From assembly GCF_016907255.1 (NCBI RefSeq), contig NZ_JAFBBQ010000001.1:186001-250000 (forward strand): a DNA stretch of 64,000 nucleotides. Direction: 5' to 3'. Source of the DNA: Microbacterium keratanolyticum. Lineage in GTDB: Bacteria; Actinomycetota; Actinomycetes; Actinomycetales; Microbacteriaceae. Positions 28,006 to 36,772 of the stretch are shown one piece after another. Position 1 is the first letter of the stretch, and every line of letters begins with the position of its first letter. The notes beneath the pieces were generated by a model. It made no database searches and had not been told where the DNA came from. It saw only the letters and a list, made by a program, of their open reading frames with translations. A program made the translations under genes and the position numbers.

Positions 28006-28503
28006 TCAGAGTCCGCGGGCTCCGGTGTCGAGGAACGTGGCCACTGCCGGCGGAACGAACGGCGAGACATCGCCGCCCAGCGAGGCCACCTGACGCACGA
28101 GGGAGCTCGAGACCAGCGCGTGCCCCGGGTCGGGCAGCAGGAACACCGTCTCGATGTCGGCGAGGTGGCGGTTCACGATCGCCATCGGCGTCTCGTAGGC
28201 CACATCGATCTGGGAGCGGATGCCCTTGACGAGCACTCCTGCGTTGACGTCACGCGCATAGTCGACGAGCAGTCCCATGCTCCACGAGCCGATGATGATG
28301 TTGCCGCCGATGCCGTCTTCGTCGATCGACTGCTCCAGGAGCGAGAGTCGTTGCGCGATCGGAAGCATCGCCTCCTTGCCCGGGTTGTGCACGACGAGCA
28401 CGTGCAGCTCGTCGTAGAGGCGGGCGGCGCGACGAATCACGTCGAGATGACCCAGCGTCGGGGGGTCGAAGGAACCCGGGACAACGGCGATCCGGTTGCT
28501 CAT
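28006..28503 (-). CDS. coaD: Pantetheine-phosphate adenylyltransferase
   Basis: Fourth step of coenzyme A synthesis: ATP + 4'-phosphopantetheine to dephospho-CoA (165 aa, usual length). The nucleotidyltransferase motif [10 protein letters not shown] is at residues 10-19. [13 protein letters not shown] and the C-terminal [17 protein letters not shown] correspond to the ISSTxVR region. A TAGGCT -10 box lies six bases upstream of the ATG. Confidence 0.97.
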   Translation of the reverse strand: MSNRIAVVPGSFDPPTLGHLDVIRRAARLYDELHVLVVHNPGKEAMLPIAQRLSLLEQSIDEDGIGGNIIIGSWSMGLLVDYARDVNAGVLVKGIRSQIDVAYETPMAIVNRHLADIETVFLLPDPGHALVSSSLVRQVASLGGDVSPFVPPAVATFLDTGARGL

Positions 28504-28509
28504 GCATCC

Positions 28510-28515
28510 AGCCTA
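28510..28515 (-). promoter_or_regulatory. Leaderless coaD promoter, -10 box
   Basis: TAGGCT (minus strand) is followed by GGATGC and the coaD ATG. This is the same hexamer and spacing as ahead of ftsY. Confidence 0.55.
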
Positions 28516-28522
28516 GGACACG

Positions 28523-30694
28523 CTAGTTCTTCGCCAGCGCCGCGCGGTCTTCGTCTGTGACGCGCCGCGCGATCGCCTCGCGGAGCCCCGGATGCTGCGC
28601 GAGCGCCGGATCCTCTGCCAAGAGCCGCTCCGCGAGCTCCCGAGCGCGGGCGATGAGTCCCGCGTCCTTCACGACGCGCAGCAGCCGCAGCGAAGAGCGC
28701 ACGCCCGCCTGCGACGACCCCAGCACGTCGCCCTCACCGCGCAGCTCAAGGTCCACCTCTGCGAGCGCGAAGCCGTCCAGCGTCGCCGCGACGGCCTCGG
28801 TGCGATCGCGGGCGAGAGTGCCCTCCTCCGCCTCTGTGACGAGCAGGCAGAGTCCCGGCACACCGCCGCGGCCCACGCGTCCCCGCAGCTGGTGCAGCTG
28901 CGAGACTCCGAAGCGATCTGCGTCGAGCACGATCATCGTCGACGCGTTGGGCACATCGACACCGACCTCAATCACGGTCGTCGCAATGAGCAGGTCGATC
29001 TCTCCGCGAGCGAAGGCCTGCATCGTGGCATCCTTCTCGTCGGCAGGCATCTTGCCGTGCAGCAGTGCGCGCCGCAGGGTCCCCAGCCGCGGGTGCGTAG
29101 CCAGAGCCTCCTCCAGCTGCACGACACCCCAGCGCGGCCCCGTGCCGGTGTCATCGCTCGGGGGAAGGGATCCGGGCTCGGCCGTCTTCTTCGTCGTGTC
29201 GATCGCGGCGCACACGGCGAACACCTGGCGGCCCTGCGCGATCTCCTCCGCCGCGCGCTCCCACACGCGGGCGAACCATCCGGGATGCTCCGCCAACGGC
29301 GCCACGTGGCTCTCGATGCCCGCGCGCCCCGCGGGCATCGTGCGGATGACCGACGTGTCCAGGTCGCCGAAGACCGTCATCGCGACCGTGCGCGGAATCG
29401 GCGTCGCAGTGAGGACGAGCGCGTGCGGGCTGGAACCCTTCGCTCGCAGCGCCTCGCGCTGCTCGACGCCGAACCGGTGCTGCTCGTCGACGACGACGAG
29501 CCCCAGATCGGCGAACGTCGTCTTGTCGCCCAGGAGCGCATGCGTGCCGACCACGATCAACGCCTGCCCGGAGGCGACCCGCAATGCGGCTTTACGTCGA
29601 TCAGCCGCCGGCATCTGCCCTGTCAACAGAGTCGGCATGACGAGCGGCGCCAATTCGGGGCCCAGCATCTTCGTGATCGAGCGCAGGTGCTGCCCGGCGA
29701 GCACCTCGGTCGGCGCGATGAGGGCGGCCTGTCCCCCGGATTCGGCGACCTGCAGCATCGCACGGAGCGCGACCAGGGTCTTGCCTGATCCGACTTCGCC
29801 CTGCACGAGACGGTTCATCGGCCAGGTGCCGACCAGGTCGGTCGCGATCTGGTCGCCGACGATCTGCTGATCGGGCGTCAGCTCATACGGCAGGCTCGCG
29901 TCGAAACGCTCCAGGAGCCCACCCGAGGCTGCCGGGCGGGCTGTCGCGGCCAACGCGCGCACGGCGTCACGCTGCTGCAGCAGCGCCGTCTGCAGCACGA
30001 GCGCCTCATGCATGCGCAGCGTTCGCACGGCCGGATCGATGTCGTTGCGGGTGCGCGGCCGATGGATCTGCTCCAGCGCGACGCGTGCGCGAAGCAACTC
30101 CTCTGCCTCTCGCACAGTCTCCGACAGCGGCTCCGGCACGTCCCCGAGGCCATCGAGCGCGCGGCCGATGAGCTTCGCGATCTGCCAGGTCTGCAGTGTC
30201 GAGGTCGCCGGATAGATCGGAATCGGCACGTTGGCGCGGGCGTCCGCGCTGCGCCGCGCATCCGCCTCATCATCGAAGAGCTCGTACTCCGGATGCGTGA
30301 GCTGGGTCGCATTGTGGAACAGGCTCACCTTGCCGGAGAAGACCCCCCGCCGACCGTTGGCGAGTTCTTTCTGCCGCCACTCCGCCTGCCCGAGATTCTT
30401 CGCGAAGAACGTCAGCGACATGCGCCCGACGCCATCGCCGATGGTGACCTCGAGCATGGCTCCCGCGCGGTTCCGCATGCGTCGAACCGTCGATGACAGC
30501 ACCTCGGCGACGATCGTGACCATCTCGCCCTGCGGGAGTTCGCGGATCGGCGTCAGCTCACCCGGATCGGCGTAGCGCCGGGGGTAGTGCGCGAGCAGAT
30601 CGCCCACGCTCTGCATGTGGAACGCCCGATCGAGTGTCTTCGCGGGGCCAGCACCCAACGCCTCGGCAAGCGGGGTGTCGAGGCTGAAGGACAT
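28523..30694 (-). CDS. recG: ATP-dependent DNA helicase RecG
   Basis: Fork-reversal and branch-migration helicase (723 aa). The N-terminal wedge/OB domain (about 55-180) contains LEVTIGDGVGRMSLTFFAKN. The helicase core begins with the Q-motif LTPDQQIVGDQI and Walker A QGEVGSGKTLVAL. The family-specific box is VVVDEQHRFGVEQREAL, followed by LVLTATPIPRTV and the C-terminal QLRGRVGRGG. A TTG two codons upstream is possible. The ATG at 30694 is preferred because TAGACT (30701-30706, minus) is six bases before it. Confidence 0.97.
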   Translation of the reverse strand: MSFSLDTPLAEALGAGPAKTLDRAFHMQSVGDLLAHYPRRYADPGELTPIRELPQGEMVTIVAEVLSSTVRRMRNRAGAMLEVTIGDGVGRMSLTFFAKNLGQAEWRQKELANGRRGVFSGKVSLFHNATQLTHPEYELFDDEADARRSADARANVPIPIYPATSTLQTWQIAKLIGRALDGLGDVPEPLSETVREAEELLRARVALEQIHRPRTRNDIDPAVRTLRMHEALVLQTALLQQRDAVRALAATARPAASGGLLERFDASLPYELTPDQQIVGDQIATDLVGTWPMNRLVQGEVGSGKTLVALRAMLQVAESGGQAALIAPTEVLAGQHLRSITKMLGPELAPLVMPTLLTGQMPAADRRKAALRVASGQALIVVGTHALLGDKTTFADLGLVVVDEQHRFGVEQREALRAKGSSPHALVLTATPIPRTVAMTVFGDLDTSVIRTMPAGRAGIESHVAPLAEHPGWFARVWERAAEEIAQGRQVFAVCAAIDTTKKTAEPGSLPPSDDTGTGPRWGVVQLEEALATHPRLGTLRRALLHGKMPADEKDATMQAFARGEIDLLIATTVIEVGVDVPNASTMIVLDADRFGVSQLHQLRGRVGRGGVPGLCLLVTEAEEGTLARDRTEAVAATLDGFALAEVDLELRGEGDVLGSSQAGVRSSLRLLRVVKDAGLIARARELAERLLAEDPALAQHPGLREAIARRVTDEDRAALAKN

Positions 30695-30700
30695 GCTCAA

Positions 30701-30710
30701 AGTCTAGGGT
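30701..30710. promoter_or_regulatory. Overlapping divergent -10 boxes of recG and rsmD
   Basis: AGTCTAGGGT contains TAGACT on the minus strand (30701-30706) and TAGGGT on the plus strand (30705-30710), sharing the TA of a central CTAG. Each is exactly six bases from its gene's start codon (recG ATG at 30694, rsmD GTG at 30717), so both transcripts are predicted to be leaderless. Confidence 0.65.
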
Positions 30711-30716
30711 TGTTGC

Positions 30717-31298
30717 GTGACGAGAATCATCTCCGGATCCGCTGGCGGCGTGCGACTGGACGTGCCGAGCGCCGGCACCCGCCCCACGAGTGACCGCGTG
30801 CGGGAATCGCTGTTCGCCGCACTCGAATCCGCGGATGCCATCGACGACGCGCGGGTCCTCGATCTGTACGCCGGCTCGGGGGCGCTGGGACTCGAAGCGC
30901 TCAGCCGTGGGGCCCTCAGCGCCGAACTCGTCGAGCGCGGACGCCCCGCCGCCGCGGTCGTCCGGAAGAACATCGACCGTGTGCTCGCGTCGCTGCGTGC
31001 CCAGGGCACCGGTGATCGGACCGCACGCGTCCACGAGAGCGCCGTGCACGCATTTCTGCAGCGCACCACGGGCACATTCGACCTCGTGTTCTGCGATCCG
31101 CCCTATGACATCGACGATCAGGCGATGAACGCCGACCTCGTCGCACTCGCGCCGCATCTGGCCCCCGACGCACTTATCGTCATCGAGCGCACCCGCCGCG
31201 CGAGCACGCCGGACTTCGCCACCGCTGGACTCGAAGAGATCCGCGACAAGACCTACGGCGACACACGCATCTGGTGGGCCGTGCCCCGCGCCGTCTAG
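30717..31298 (+). CDS. rsmD: 16S rRNA (guanine966-N2)-methyltransferase RsmD
   Basis: Class I SAM methyltransferase (193 aa) modifying G966 of 16S rRNA. It opens TRIISGSAGGVRLDVP and continues TRPTSDRVRESLFAAL, both highly typical. The SAM-binding motif is VLDLYAGSGALGLEALSRG and the catalytic motif is FCDPPYD. Start GTG at 30717, leaderless. The stop TAG shares CTAG with the stop of convergent thiL. In other bacteria rsmD lies next to coaD; here coaD, recG and rsmD are still neighbours. Confidence 0.95.
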   Translation: MTRIISGSAGGVRLDVPSAGTRPTSDRVRESLFAALESADAIDDARVLDLYAGSGALGLEALSRGALSAELVERGRPAAAVVRKNIDRVLASLRAQGTGDRTARVHESAVHAFLQRTTGTFDLVFCDPPYDIDDQAMNADLVALAPHLAPDALIVIERTRRASTPDFATAGLEEIRDKTYGDTRIWWAVPRAV

Positions 31299-32299
31299 CC
31301 CGCGGTCGCGTCCCAATCACGGTACGGATCCCACCCCGCGGGGTCCGCCGCGATGCCATCGCACGTGACGGGCGCATCTTCGCGCGGCGGCTGGACGACA
31401 CCGATCGCACGGAACCCGGGCGGCAGCGGACCGTCGGATGGGAACGTCGCCAGCAGGGCGTGGTCTTCGCCCCCGGCCAGCGCTCGGGCCGGATCCGCCC
31501 CGAGCGCGCGGCTCTCCAGGGCGATCGTGACGGCGGATGCCGCAGCGAGGCGCCCGGCGTCGATCGCAAGACCGTCGGACACATCCATCATCGCGGTGGC
31601 GCCGGCGATCGCCGCGAGCGGGCCCAGTCCGATCGGCGGGACTGGGCGCAGCTGCGCGTTCAGCGCGAGGCGCTCCCCCGCGGCAAGCTGCGCGGGATCC
31701 ACGGGGACAGGGTCATCCCCGTCCCGGAACCTTCCGAACAGCACGGCAAGTCCCTGGGCGGCCTGCCCGAGTTCACCGGCGACCGCGACGACATCGCCGA
31801 CCTCAGCACCCGCACGCGTGACAGGCCGGCGCCCTTCGAGATCGCCCATCGCCGTGACGGCGATCGTCAACACCGATGACACGGTGAGGTCTCCCCCGAC
31901 GACGGCGCAGCCCGGCGCGAGAGCGGCACAGGCATCACGCAGGCCGTCCGCCATCCCCTCCACGAACGACACCCGCAGATCACGGGGTACCGCGAGAGCG
32001 ACGAGCAATGCGGTCGGGCGGGCGCCCATGGCGGCGACATCCGCGAGGTTCACCGCCGCCGCCTTCCAACCGAGGTCATAGGCGCTGGACCACGCGAGGC
32101 GGAAGTCCGGCCCGTGCACGAGGGTGTCGGTGGTCACCACGACAGACCCCGATGGCGCGGCGATCACGGCAGCATCGTCGCCCGGCCCGAGCAGTGCGTG
32201 CTCTGCGGCGGGCGTCCGCGCCAGGATCGCCCGGAGAATGTGCCCCTCCGAGACATCGCCGATGCACGGATCGTCTGCAGGGCTCACGGAATCAGGCAT
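31295..32299 (-). CDS. thiL: Thiamine-monophosphate kinase
   Basis: ATP-dependent conversion of thiamine monophosphate to the cofactor TPP (334 aa). PurM/ThiL-family fold: GPGDDAAVIAAPSGSVVVTT and DLGWKAAAVNLADVAAMGA carry the Mg-ATP binding aspartates. The C-terminal MMDVSDGLAIDAGRLA and GGEDHALLATF complete the active site. The ATG at 32299 is preceded by GGGAGG, and by TAGCGT (32306-32311, minus strand) six bases away. No TPP riboswitch precedes this gene, unlike thiC. Confidence 0.95.
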   Translation of the reverse strand: MPDSVSPADDPCIGDVSEGHILRAILARTPAAEHALLGPGDDAAVIAAPSGSVVVTTDTLVHGPDFRLAWSSAYDLGWKAAAVNLADVAAMGARPTALLVALAVPRDLRVSFVEGMADGLRDACAALAPGCAVVGGDLTVSSVLTIAVTAMGDLEGRRPVTRAGAEVGDVVAVAGELGQAAQGLAVLFGRFRDGDDPVPVDPAQLAAGERLALNAQLRPVPPIGLGPLAAIAGATAMMDVSDGLAIDAGRLAAASAVTIALESRALGADPARALAGGEDHALLATFPSDGPLPPGFRAIGVVQPPREDAPVTCDGIAADPAGWDPYRDWDATAG

Positions 32300-32305
32300 C
32301 CTCCC

Positions 32306-32315
32306 ACGCTAGCCT
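32306..32315. promoter_or_regulatory. Overlapping divergent -10 boxes of thiL and the oxidoreductase gene
   Basis: ACGCTAGCCT carries TAGCGT on the minus strand (32306-32311) and TAGCCT on the plus strand (32310-32315), again around a shared CTAG. Each ends six bases from a start codon (thiL ATG at 32299, oxidoreductase ATG at 32322). Confidence 0.65.
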
Positions 32316-32321
32316 GTCGGC

Positions 32322-33356
32322 ATGCCCACACCGCTGACCGTGCCCCCTGCCGCGTTCGAACTCCGTGCCGCGCCACGTCTGCGGTGGGGCATCATCGGCC
32401 CCGGCGCGATCGCCCGTGACTGGACGCGCACCGTCCATGCTCACACCGACCAGCGGGTCGCCGCAGTGGCATCGCGTTCCGCAGGCAAAGGCCGTGCCTT
32501 CGCCGCGGAACACGGCATCGAGCGGGTGCACACCACGGTCGATGCGCTCTGCACGGATGACGAGATCGACGTGATCTACATCTCCTCGCCGCATCCGCTC
32601 CACCGCGAACACGCTCTCGCCGCGATCGCCGCAGGCAAGCCGGTGCTGATCGAGAAACCCATCGCCATGTCCGCGGCCGAAGCGACGGAGATCGCGGATG
32701 CTGCGCGGGCTGCGAACGTGTTCGCGATGGAGGCGATGTGGTCCCGCTTCCTTCCGCAGATGCGCCTCGTCGATGACGTCCTCAGATCGGGCGTGCTCGG
32801 GCCGCTCCGCCATGTCAGCGCGGAGTTCAGCAGTCGCGCGACCTTCGATCCGCACAGCAGGCTCTTCGATCCCGCTCTCGGCGGGGGCGCGCTCCTCGAC
32901 ATCGGCGTGTACCCGCTGTGGTTCACGACCTGGGTGCTCGGCGCCCCGCACCTCGCGCATGCCTCGGGCTTGCATGCTGAGACCGGTGTCGACTCCGACG
33001 CCACCGTCCTCCTCCGCGCTGCAGGGGCCACCGCGGTGGCCCGCACCAGCGTGCTGGCAACCGCGCCGCACCGTGCAGGACTCTTCGGCGAGAACGGACG
33101 CCTCGAGCTGGATGCCCCGTTCTGGTCGCCGAGCGGACTCACCCTCACATTGCAGTCCGCGCGCGGCGACCTCGAAGTGAGTCGCTGGACCGACCCCACG
33201 TCCCTGCGCGGCCGCGACGGACTCGCCTACCAGGCGGTCGCCGTCGCCGAGCATCTCGCCGCAGGAAGGACGGAGGCTCCGGAGCATCCGCTCGCCACCA
33301 GCATCCGTGTGATGCGACTCATCGACGAGGCCCGAGCTCTCATCGATGCCGGGTAG
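32322..33356 (+). CDS. Gfo/Idh/MocA-family oxidoreductase
   Basis: NAD(P)-dependent dehydrogenase of 344 aa. The N-terminal Rossmann fold has LRWGIIGPGAIARDWTRTV (about 22-40) and later HPLHREHALAAIAAGKPVLI followed by EKPIAM, the conserved catalytic-lysine motif. The C-terminal alpha/beta domain has SRFDPHSRLF-like residues and LGGGALLDIGVYPLWF. Family members act on sugars, inositols or trans-dihydrodiols; the exact substrate cannot be told. Leaderless promoter TAGCCT six bases upstream. Confidence 0.92.
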   Translation: MPTPLTVPPAAFELRAAPRLRWGIIGPGAIARDWTRTVHAHTDQRVAAVASRSAGKGRAFAAEHGIERVHTTVDALCTDDEIDVIYISSPHPLHREHALAAIAAGKPVLIEKPIAMSAAEATEIADAARAANVFAMEAMWSRFLPQMRLVDDVLRSGVLGPLRHVSAEFSSRATFDPHSRLFDPALGGGALLDIGVYPLWFTTWVLGAPHLAHASGLHAETGVDSDATVLLRAAGATAVARTSVLATAPHRAGLFGENGRLELDAPFWSPSGLTLTLQSARGDLEVSRWTDPTSLRGRDGLAYQAVAVAEHLAAGRTEAPEHPLATSIRVMRLIDEARALIDAG

Positions 33357-33359
33357 CCT
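33354..33359 (+). promoter_or_regulatory. Leaderless promoter -10 box that includes the oxidoreductase stop codon
   Basis: TAGCCT starts with the TAG stop of the oxidoreductase and lies six bases (GGAAGC) before the ATG of the lipoprotein gene at 33366. Confidence 0.55.
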
Positions 33360-33365
33360 GGAAGC

Positions 33366-33860
33366 ATGTCGCGCACTACCCGGTGGATCACCGCCAGCCT
33401 CGTTCTCGCAGGCGCTCTTCTCGCCACCGGATGCTCGTCCACCGTCGCGCTGAAGCCCGCTCCTGACGCGAACAACCCGCTGTGCGCCGACGTCATGGTG
33501 CGCCTGCCCGACGGCATCAGCGACCAGGATCGCCGCTGGACGGACGCGCAGGCCACCGCCGCCTGGGGCGATCCGACCTACTCCGTCCTCATGTCCTGCG
33601 GCGTGGAGGTCCCCGGCCCCAGCACCATGCAGTGTGTGACGCTCGGAGGCACCGACTGGCTCGTCGACGCCACCGACAACCCCTGGATGCGCATGACCAG
33701 CTACGGACGTGAACCCGCCGTGCAGCTGTACGTCAACAACGAGGTCATCAGCCCGGACACCGTGCTCGAGGCGATCGGTCCGCGAATGTCGTCGATCCCC
33801 GTCACCGCGAAGTGCACGGCGCCGGACGTCCCGATCGACGAAGGCGGCGACGGCGCCTGA
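33366..33860 (+). CDS. DUF3515-family lipoprotein
   Basis: Secreted lipoprotein (164 aa). The signal peptide (RWITASLVLAGALL) ends in the lipobox LATGC, with the lipidated Cys at residue 23. The mature part contains NPLCADVMVRLPDGISD and VMSCGVEVPGPS-like cysteines (LMSCGVEVPGPSTMQCV), the DUF3515 pattern found beside ddl in many actinobacteria. It may assist envelope assembly, but the function is unknown. Convergent with ddl, 33 bases apart. Confidence 0.9.
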   Translation: MSRTTRWITASLVLAGALLATGCSSTVALKPAPDANNPLCADVMVRLPDGISDQDRRWTDAQATAAWGDPTYSVLMSCGVEVPGPSTMQCVTLGGTDWLVDATDNPWMRMTSYGREPAVQLYVNNEVISPDTVLEAIGPRMSSIPVTAKCTAPDVPIDEGGDGA

Positions 33861-33893
33861 CGCCGGAGCGACAGACGTCCGTCACCGCGACGT

Positions 33894-34976
33894 TCAGCGG
33901 CGCAGAGCCGCTTCGACGAGCTCAGTGATCAGGTCGCCGTAGCTGAGACCCGAGGCGATCCAGCACTTCGGGAACATCGAGATCGGCGTGAAGCCCGGCA
34001 TCGTGTTGAGCTCGTTGACGATCAGGTCACCGTCCGTGGTGAGGAACATGTCGACGCGGGCGAGTCCGCGTCCGTCCATCGCCTCGAAGGCGCGCACGCC
34101 GACGTCCTGAATCGCTGCGACCTCGGCGTCCGTGAGCGCCGCAGGGCACACGACATCCACGCCGTCGCCGCCGAGGTACTTGCCCTCGAAGTCGTAGAAC
34201 GCGCGGGAGGTGAGCACGATCTCGCCGGGCAGGGAGGCACGGACGCCCTCGGCGCTGTCGAGGATCGCGACCTCGATCTCGCGGCCGGTCACCCCGGTCT
34301 CCACGAGGACCTTGTCATCCTCGGCGAAGGCGATCGCCAGCGCAGCATCCAGCTCCGACAGGTCATCGACCTTCGAGACGCCGACGCTCGAACCGGCACG
34401 TGCGGGCTTGACGAACAGCGGCAGCCCGAGGTCTGCGATCTCCGCGCGCAGCGTCTCGGATGACGTCGTCCACTGTCCTCGCCGGATGGTGACCCACGGC
34501 GCGACCGAGATCCCGGCCGACTGCAGCACGACCTTCATGAAGTGCTTGTCCATGCACAGGGCGGAATCGAGAATGCCGCCCCCGGCGTACGGCACCTCGA
34601 GGGTGTCGAAGTACCCCTGGATTGTGCCGTCTTCGCCGTGCGGTCCGTGCAGGATCGGCAGCACGACATCGATCTCGCCGAGGCCCTCGACCGAGCCGTC
34701 CGCGCGCACGACGCGCAGCGTGCGGTCGCCGCCGGGCTCCGGCCACAGCACCCGGGTGCCGTTGTCGACGACCTCCGGCAGATGCGCCGCGTCGAGCGGG
34801 AACTTCGCCGGGTCGTCGTCCTCGAGAACGAACGCCCCCTCGCGGGTGATCCCGACCGGGATCACCTCGTAGCGGTCGCGATCAATTGCCCCCAGCACTC
34901 CGCCCGCCGTTGCGGAACTGATCGAATGCTCGCTGGAACGCCCTCCGAAGAGCACCGCCACCGTCTGCTTGTCCAT
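33894..34976 (-). CDS. ddl: D-alanine--D-alanine ligase
   Basis: ATP-grasp ligase (360 aa) making D-Ala-D-Ala for peptidoglycan. N-terminal AVLFGGRSSEHSISS; central VKPARAGSSVGVSKV (ATP-grasp loop). The omega-loop FYDFEGKYL keeps the Tyr typical of true D-Ala-D-Ala ligases rather than D-lactate ligases. The C-terminal metal site is DLIVNELNTMPGFTPISMFP. The ATG at 34976 has GAGAGGA about six bases upstream. The gene begins 95 bases inside gpsA in another frame, an unusually long overlap. Confidence 0.97.
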   Translation of the reverse strand: MDKQTVAVLFGGRSSEHSISSATAGGVLGAIDRDRYEVIPVGITREGAFVLEDDDPAKFPLDAAHLPEVVDNGTRVLWPEPGGDRTLRVVRADGSVEGLGEIDVVLPILHGPHGEDGTIQGYFDTLEVPYAGGGILDSALCMDKHFMKVVLQSAGISVAPWVTIRRGQWTTSSETLRAEIADLGLPLFVKPARAGSSVGVSKVDDLSELDAALAIAFAEDDKVLVETGVTGREIEVAILDSAEGVRASLPGEIVLTSRAFYDFEGKYLGGDGVDVVCPAALTDAEVAAIQDVGVRAFEAMDGRGLARVDMFLTTDGDLIVNELNTMPGFTPISMFPKCWIASGLSYGDLITELVEAALRR

Positions 34977-36012
34977 TCTGGGTCCTCTCCCCCTGCGGGG
35001 TGTCGTCGTCGGTGGTCAGATGCGGTGCGATGTCGCGAGGGTTCATGGTGCCGTCGAGCACGCGCTTCACCTGCTCCACGATCGGCATGTCCACCCCCGC
35101 ATCACGCGCGAGCTGCAGCACCGGAGCCACCGAGGCGAGCCCCTCCGCTGTCTGATTCATCTGCTTGACCACGTCCTGGTAGCTGTATCCCTGCCCGAGC
35201 AGGCGCCCCGCCGTGTTGTTCCGGCTGAGCGGTGACTGGCACGTCGCGATCAGGTCGCCCAGGCCTGCGAGGCCCTGCAGGGTCTCGGGCTGAGCGCCGT
35301 TCGCGACTGCGAAGTCGGTCATCTCGACCAGACCGCGCGTGATGATCGACGCTTTCGTGTTCTCGCCGTAGCCGACACCGTCGACGATGCCGATCGCGAC
35401 CGCGATGAGGTTCTTCAGGACGCCGCCGAACTCGGTGCCGATCACATCCGTGTTGACGAAGGTGCGGAAGTAGCGGTTGCGGGCCGCGCGCGCGACGATC
35501 TCCGCCGTGTCCTGACTGACCGAGGAGATCACGGCGGCCGTCGGCTGTTCGCGCGCGATCTCGAGAGCGAGGTTGGGCCCGGACGCCACAGCGATGCGCT
35601 CAGGATCGCAGCGGAGCTCCTGTTCGATGACCTGACTCATGCGCAGACCCGTGCGGCGCTCGACGCCCTTCATCAGGCTCACGACCCGAACGTCGGAGTC
35701 GGCGAGGATCGGACGCAGAGCCTTCAGGTTCTCGCGCAGCGACTGACTGGGCACCGACAGGTAGACCTGGTCGACGCCGTCGAGAGCCATGGACAGGTGG
35801 TGGGTCGCCGTCATGGACCGGGGCAGATTGATGCCCGGCAGGTACTGCGAGTTGCGCTTGGCCTCTGCGATCTCCTGAGCCTGTTCCGGTCGACGCGCCC
35901 ACATGGTGACGTCCGCGCCGCCGTCAGCGAGGATCTTGCCGAAGGTCGTGCCCCAACTGCCCGCGCCGATCACGGCGACGCGAGGGCCCGAGGCTGCTGG
36001 TTTACGACTCAA
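34882..36012 (-). CDS. gpsA: Glycerol-3-phosphate dehydrogenase (NAD(P)+) GpsA
   Basis: Cytosolic reductase (376 aa) producing sn-glycerol 3-phosphate for phospholipids, used by the PlsC pathway enzyme encoded just upstream. The NAD-binding motif VIGAGSWGTTFGKILADGG is at about residues 12-30. The catalytic-lysine region is FGGVLKNLIAVAIGIVDGVG and NTKASIITRGLVEM follows. The TTG at 36012 is chosen: AAGGAGA lies nine bases upstream, and the start overlaps the plsC stop by 11 bases. The last about 40 residues (from DDDTPQGERTQNG on) are a low-complexity tail beyond the normal family end; about 31 of them are encoded within ddl. Confidence 0.95.
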   Translation of the reverse strand: MSRKPAASGPRVAVIGAGSWGTTFGKILADGGADVTMWARRPEQAQEIAEAKRNSQYLPGINLPRSMTATHHLSMALDGVDQVYLSVPSQSLRENLKALRPILADSDVRVVSLMKGVERRTGLRMSQVIEQELRCDPERIAVASGPNLALEIAREQPTAAVISSVSQDTAEIVARAARNRYFRTFVNTDVIGTEFGGVLKNLIAVAIGIVDGVGYGENTKASIITRGLVEMTDFAVANGAQPETLQGLAGLGDLIATCQSPLSRNNTAGRLLGQGYSYQDVVKQMNQTAEGLASVAPVLQLARDAGVDMPIVEQVKRVLDGTMNPRDIAPHLTTDDDTPQGERTQNGQADGGGALRRAFQRAFDQFRNGGRSAGGN

Positions 36013-36769
36013 GGCGGCCTGTCTCCTTCTGCCCGTGTGCGCTCGGATTCCACCGTTCGGCGGGAGCCTTCTCACCGCGCAATTCTTCCAGCAGCGCCGT
36101 CACAGCCGCCATCAGACGCTCCGTGGCCTCAGTGATCGCAGCTCCCTCGTTCGCGCGGGCACGGAGGTCCGACAGGTCGATCGGCTTTCCGATCAGCACC
36201 TGAACCGGCTTACGCGGAGGCCAGAGCTTCAGCCCCTTCTGGTAGCGCCCCATGATCTCCTGGGTGCCCCACTGCGCCATCGGGATGAGTTCGATCTCGC
36301 CCGCCAACGCCAGACGAGCAGCACCGGACTTTCCTCGCATGGGCCACAGGTCAGGGTCACGGGTCAGCGTGCCCTCGGGATAGACGATGACGCCGCGCCC
36401 GTGCTCGACGAGCTCTTCAGAGTGCCGAAGCGTCTCTTTCGCGGCCGACGCGGACGAACTGCGCGCCACGGGGATCATGCCCGTGGCGCGCAGCGCCCAG
36501 CCGAGCACCGGAACCCGGAACAGGCTCTCTTTCGCCATGAATCGCGGCTGACGTCCGAGACGCCACACGGCGACCGCGACGATGAGCGGATCGAACTCCG
36601 AGTAGTGGTTCGGGCCGAGCACATAGGCGCCCTGAGCAGGCAGATTCTCTCGGCCGCGGATCTCGATCTTCGCGAAGTACGACACGAGCGGCACCACGAC
36701 CGCCGCCAGCGGCCAGAATGCGCTCGGCTTCGACCGCTCGCTGCGCGGCTTCTTCTTCGATGCGGTCAT
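36002..36769 (-). CDS. plsC: 1-acyl-sn-glycerol-3-phosphate acyltransferase (PlsC-like)
   Basis: Membrane-associated acyltransferase (255 aa) of the LPLAT family. The HX4D catalytic motif is NHYSEFD (about 55-61). Motif II is AKESLFRVPVLGWALR and motif III is VIVYPEGTLTRD. One N-terminal hydrophobic segment (FWPLAAVVVPLVSYFA) is visible. It acylates lysophosphatidate in phospholipid synthesis, matching the neighbouring gpsA. Starts three bases after the murA stop. Confidence 0.93.
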   Translation of the reverse strand: MTASKKKPRSERSKPSAFWPLAAVVVPLVSYFAKIEIRGRENLPAQGAYVLGPNHYSEFDPLIVAVAVWRLGRQPRFMAKESLFRVPVLGWALRATGMIPVARSSSASAAKETLRHSEELVEHGRGVIVYPEGTLTRDPDLWPMRGKSGAARLALAGEIELIPMAQWGTQEIMGRYQKGLKLWPPRKPVQVLIGKPIDLSDLRARANEGAAITEATERLMAAVTALLEELRGEKAPAERWNPSAHGQKETGRLES

Positions 36770-36772
36770 GGC

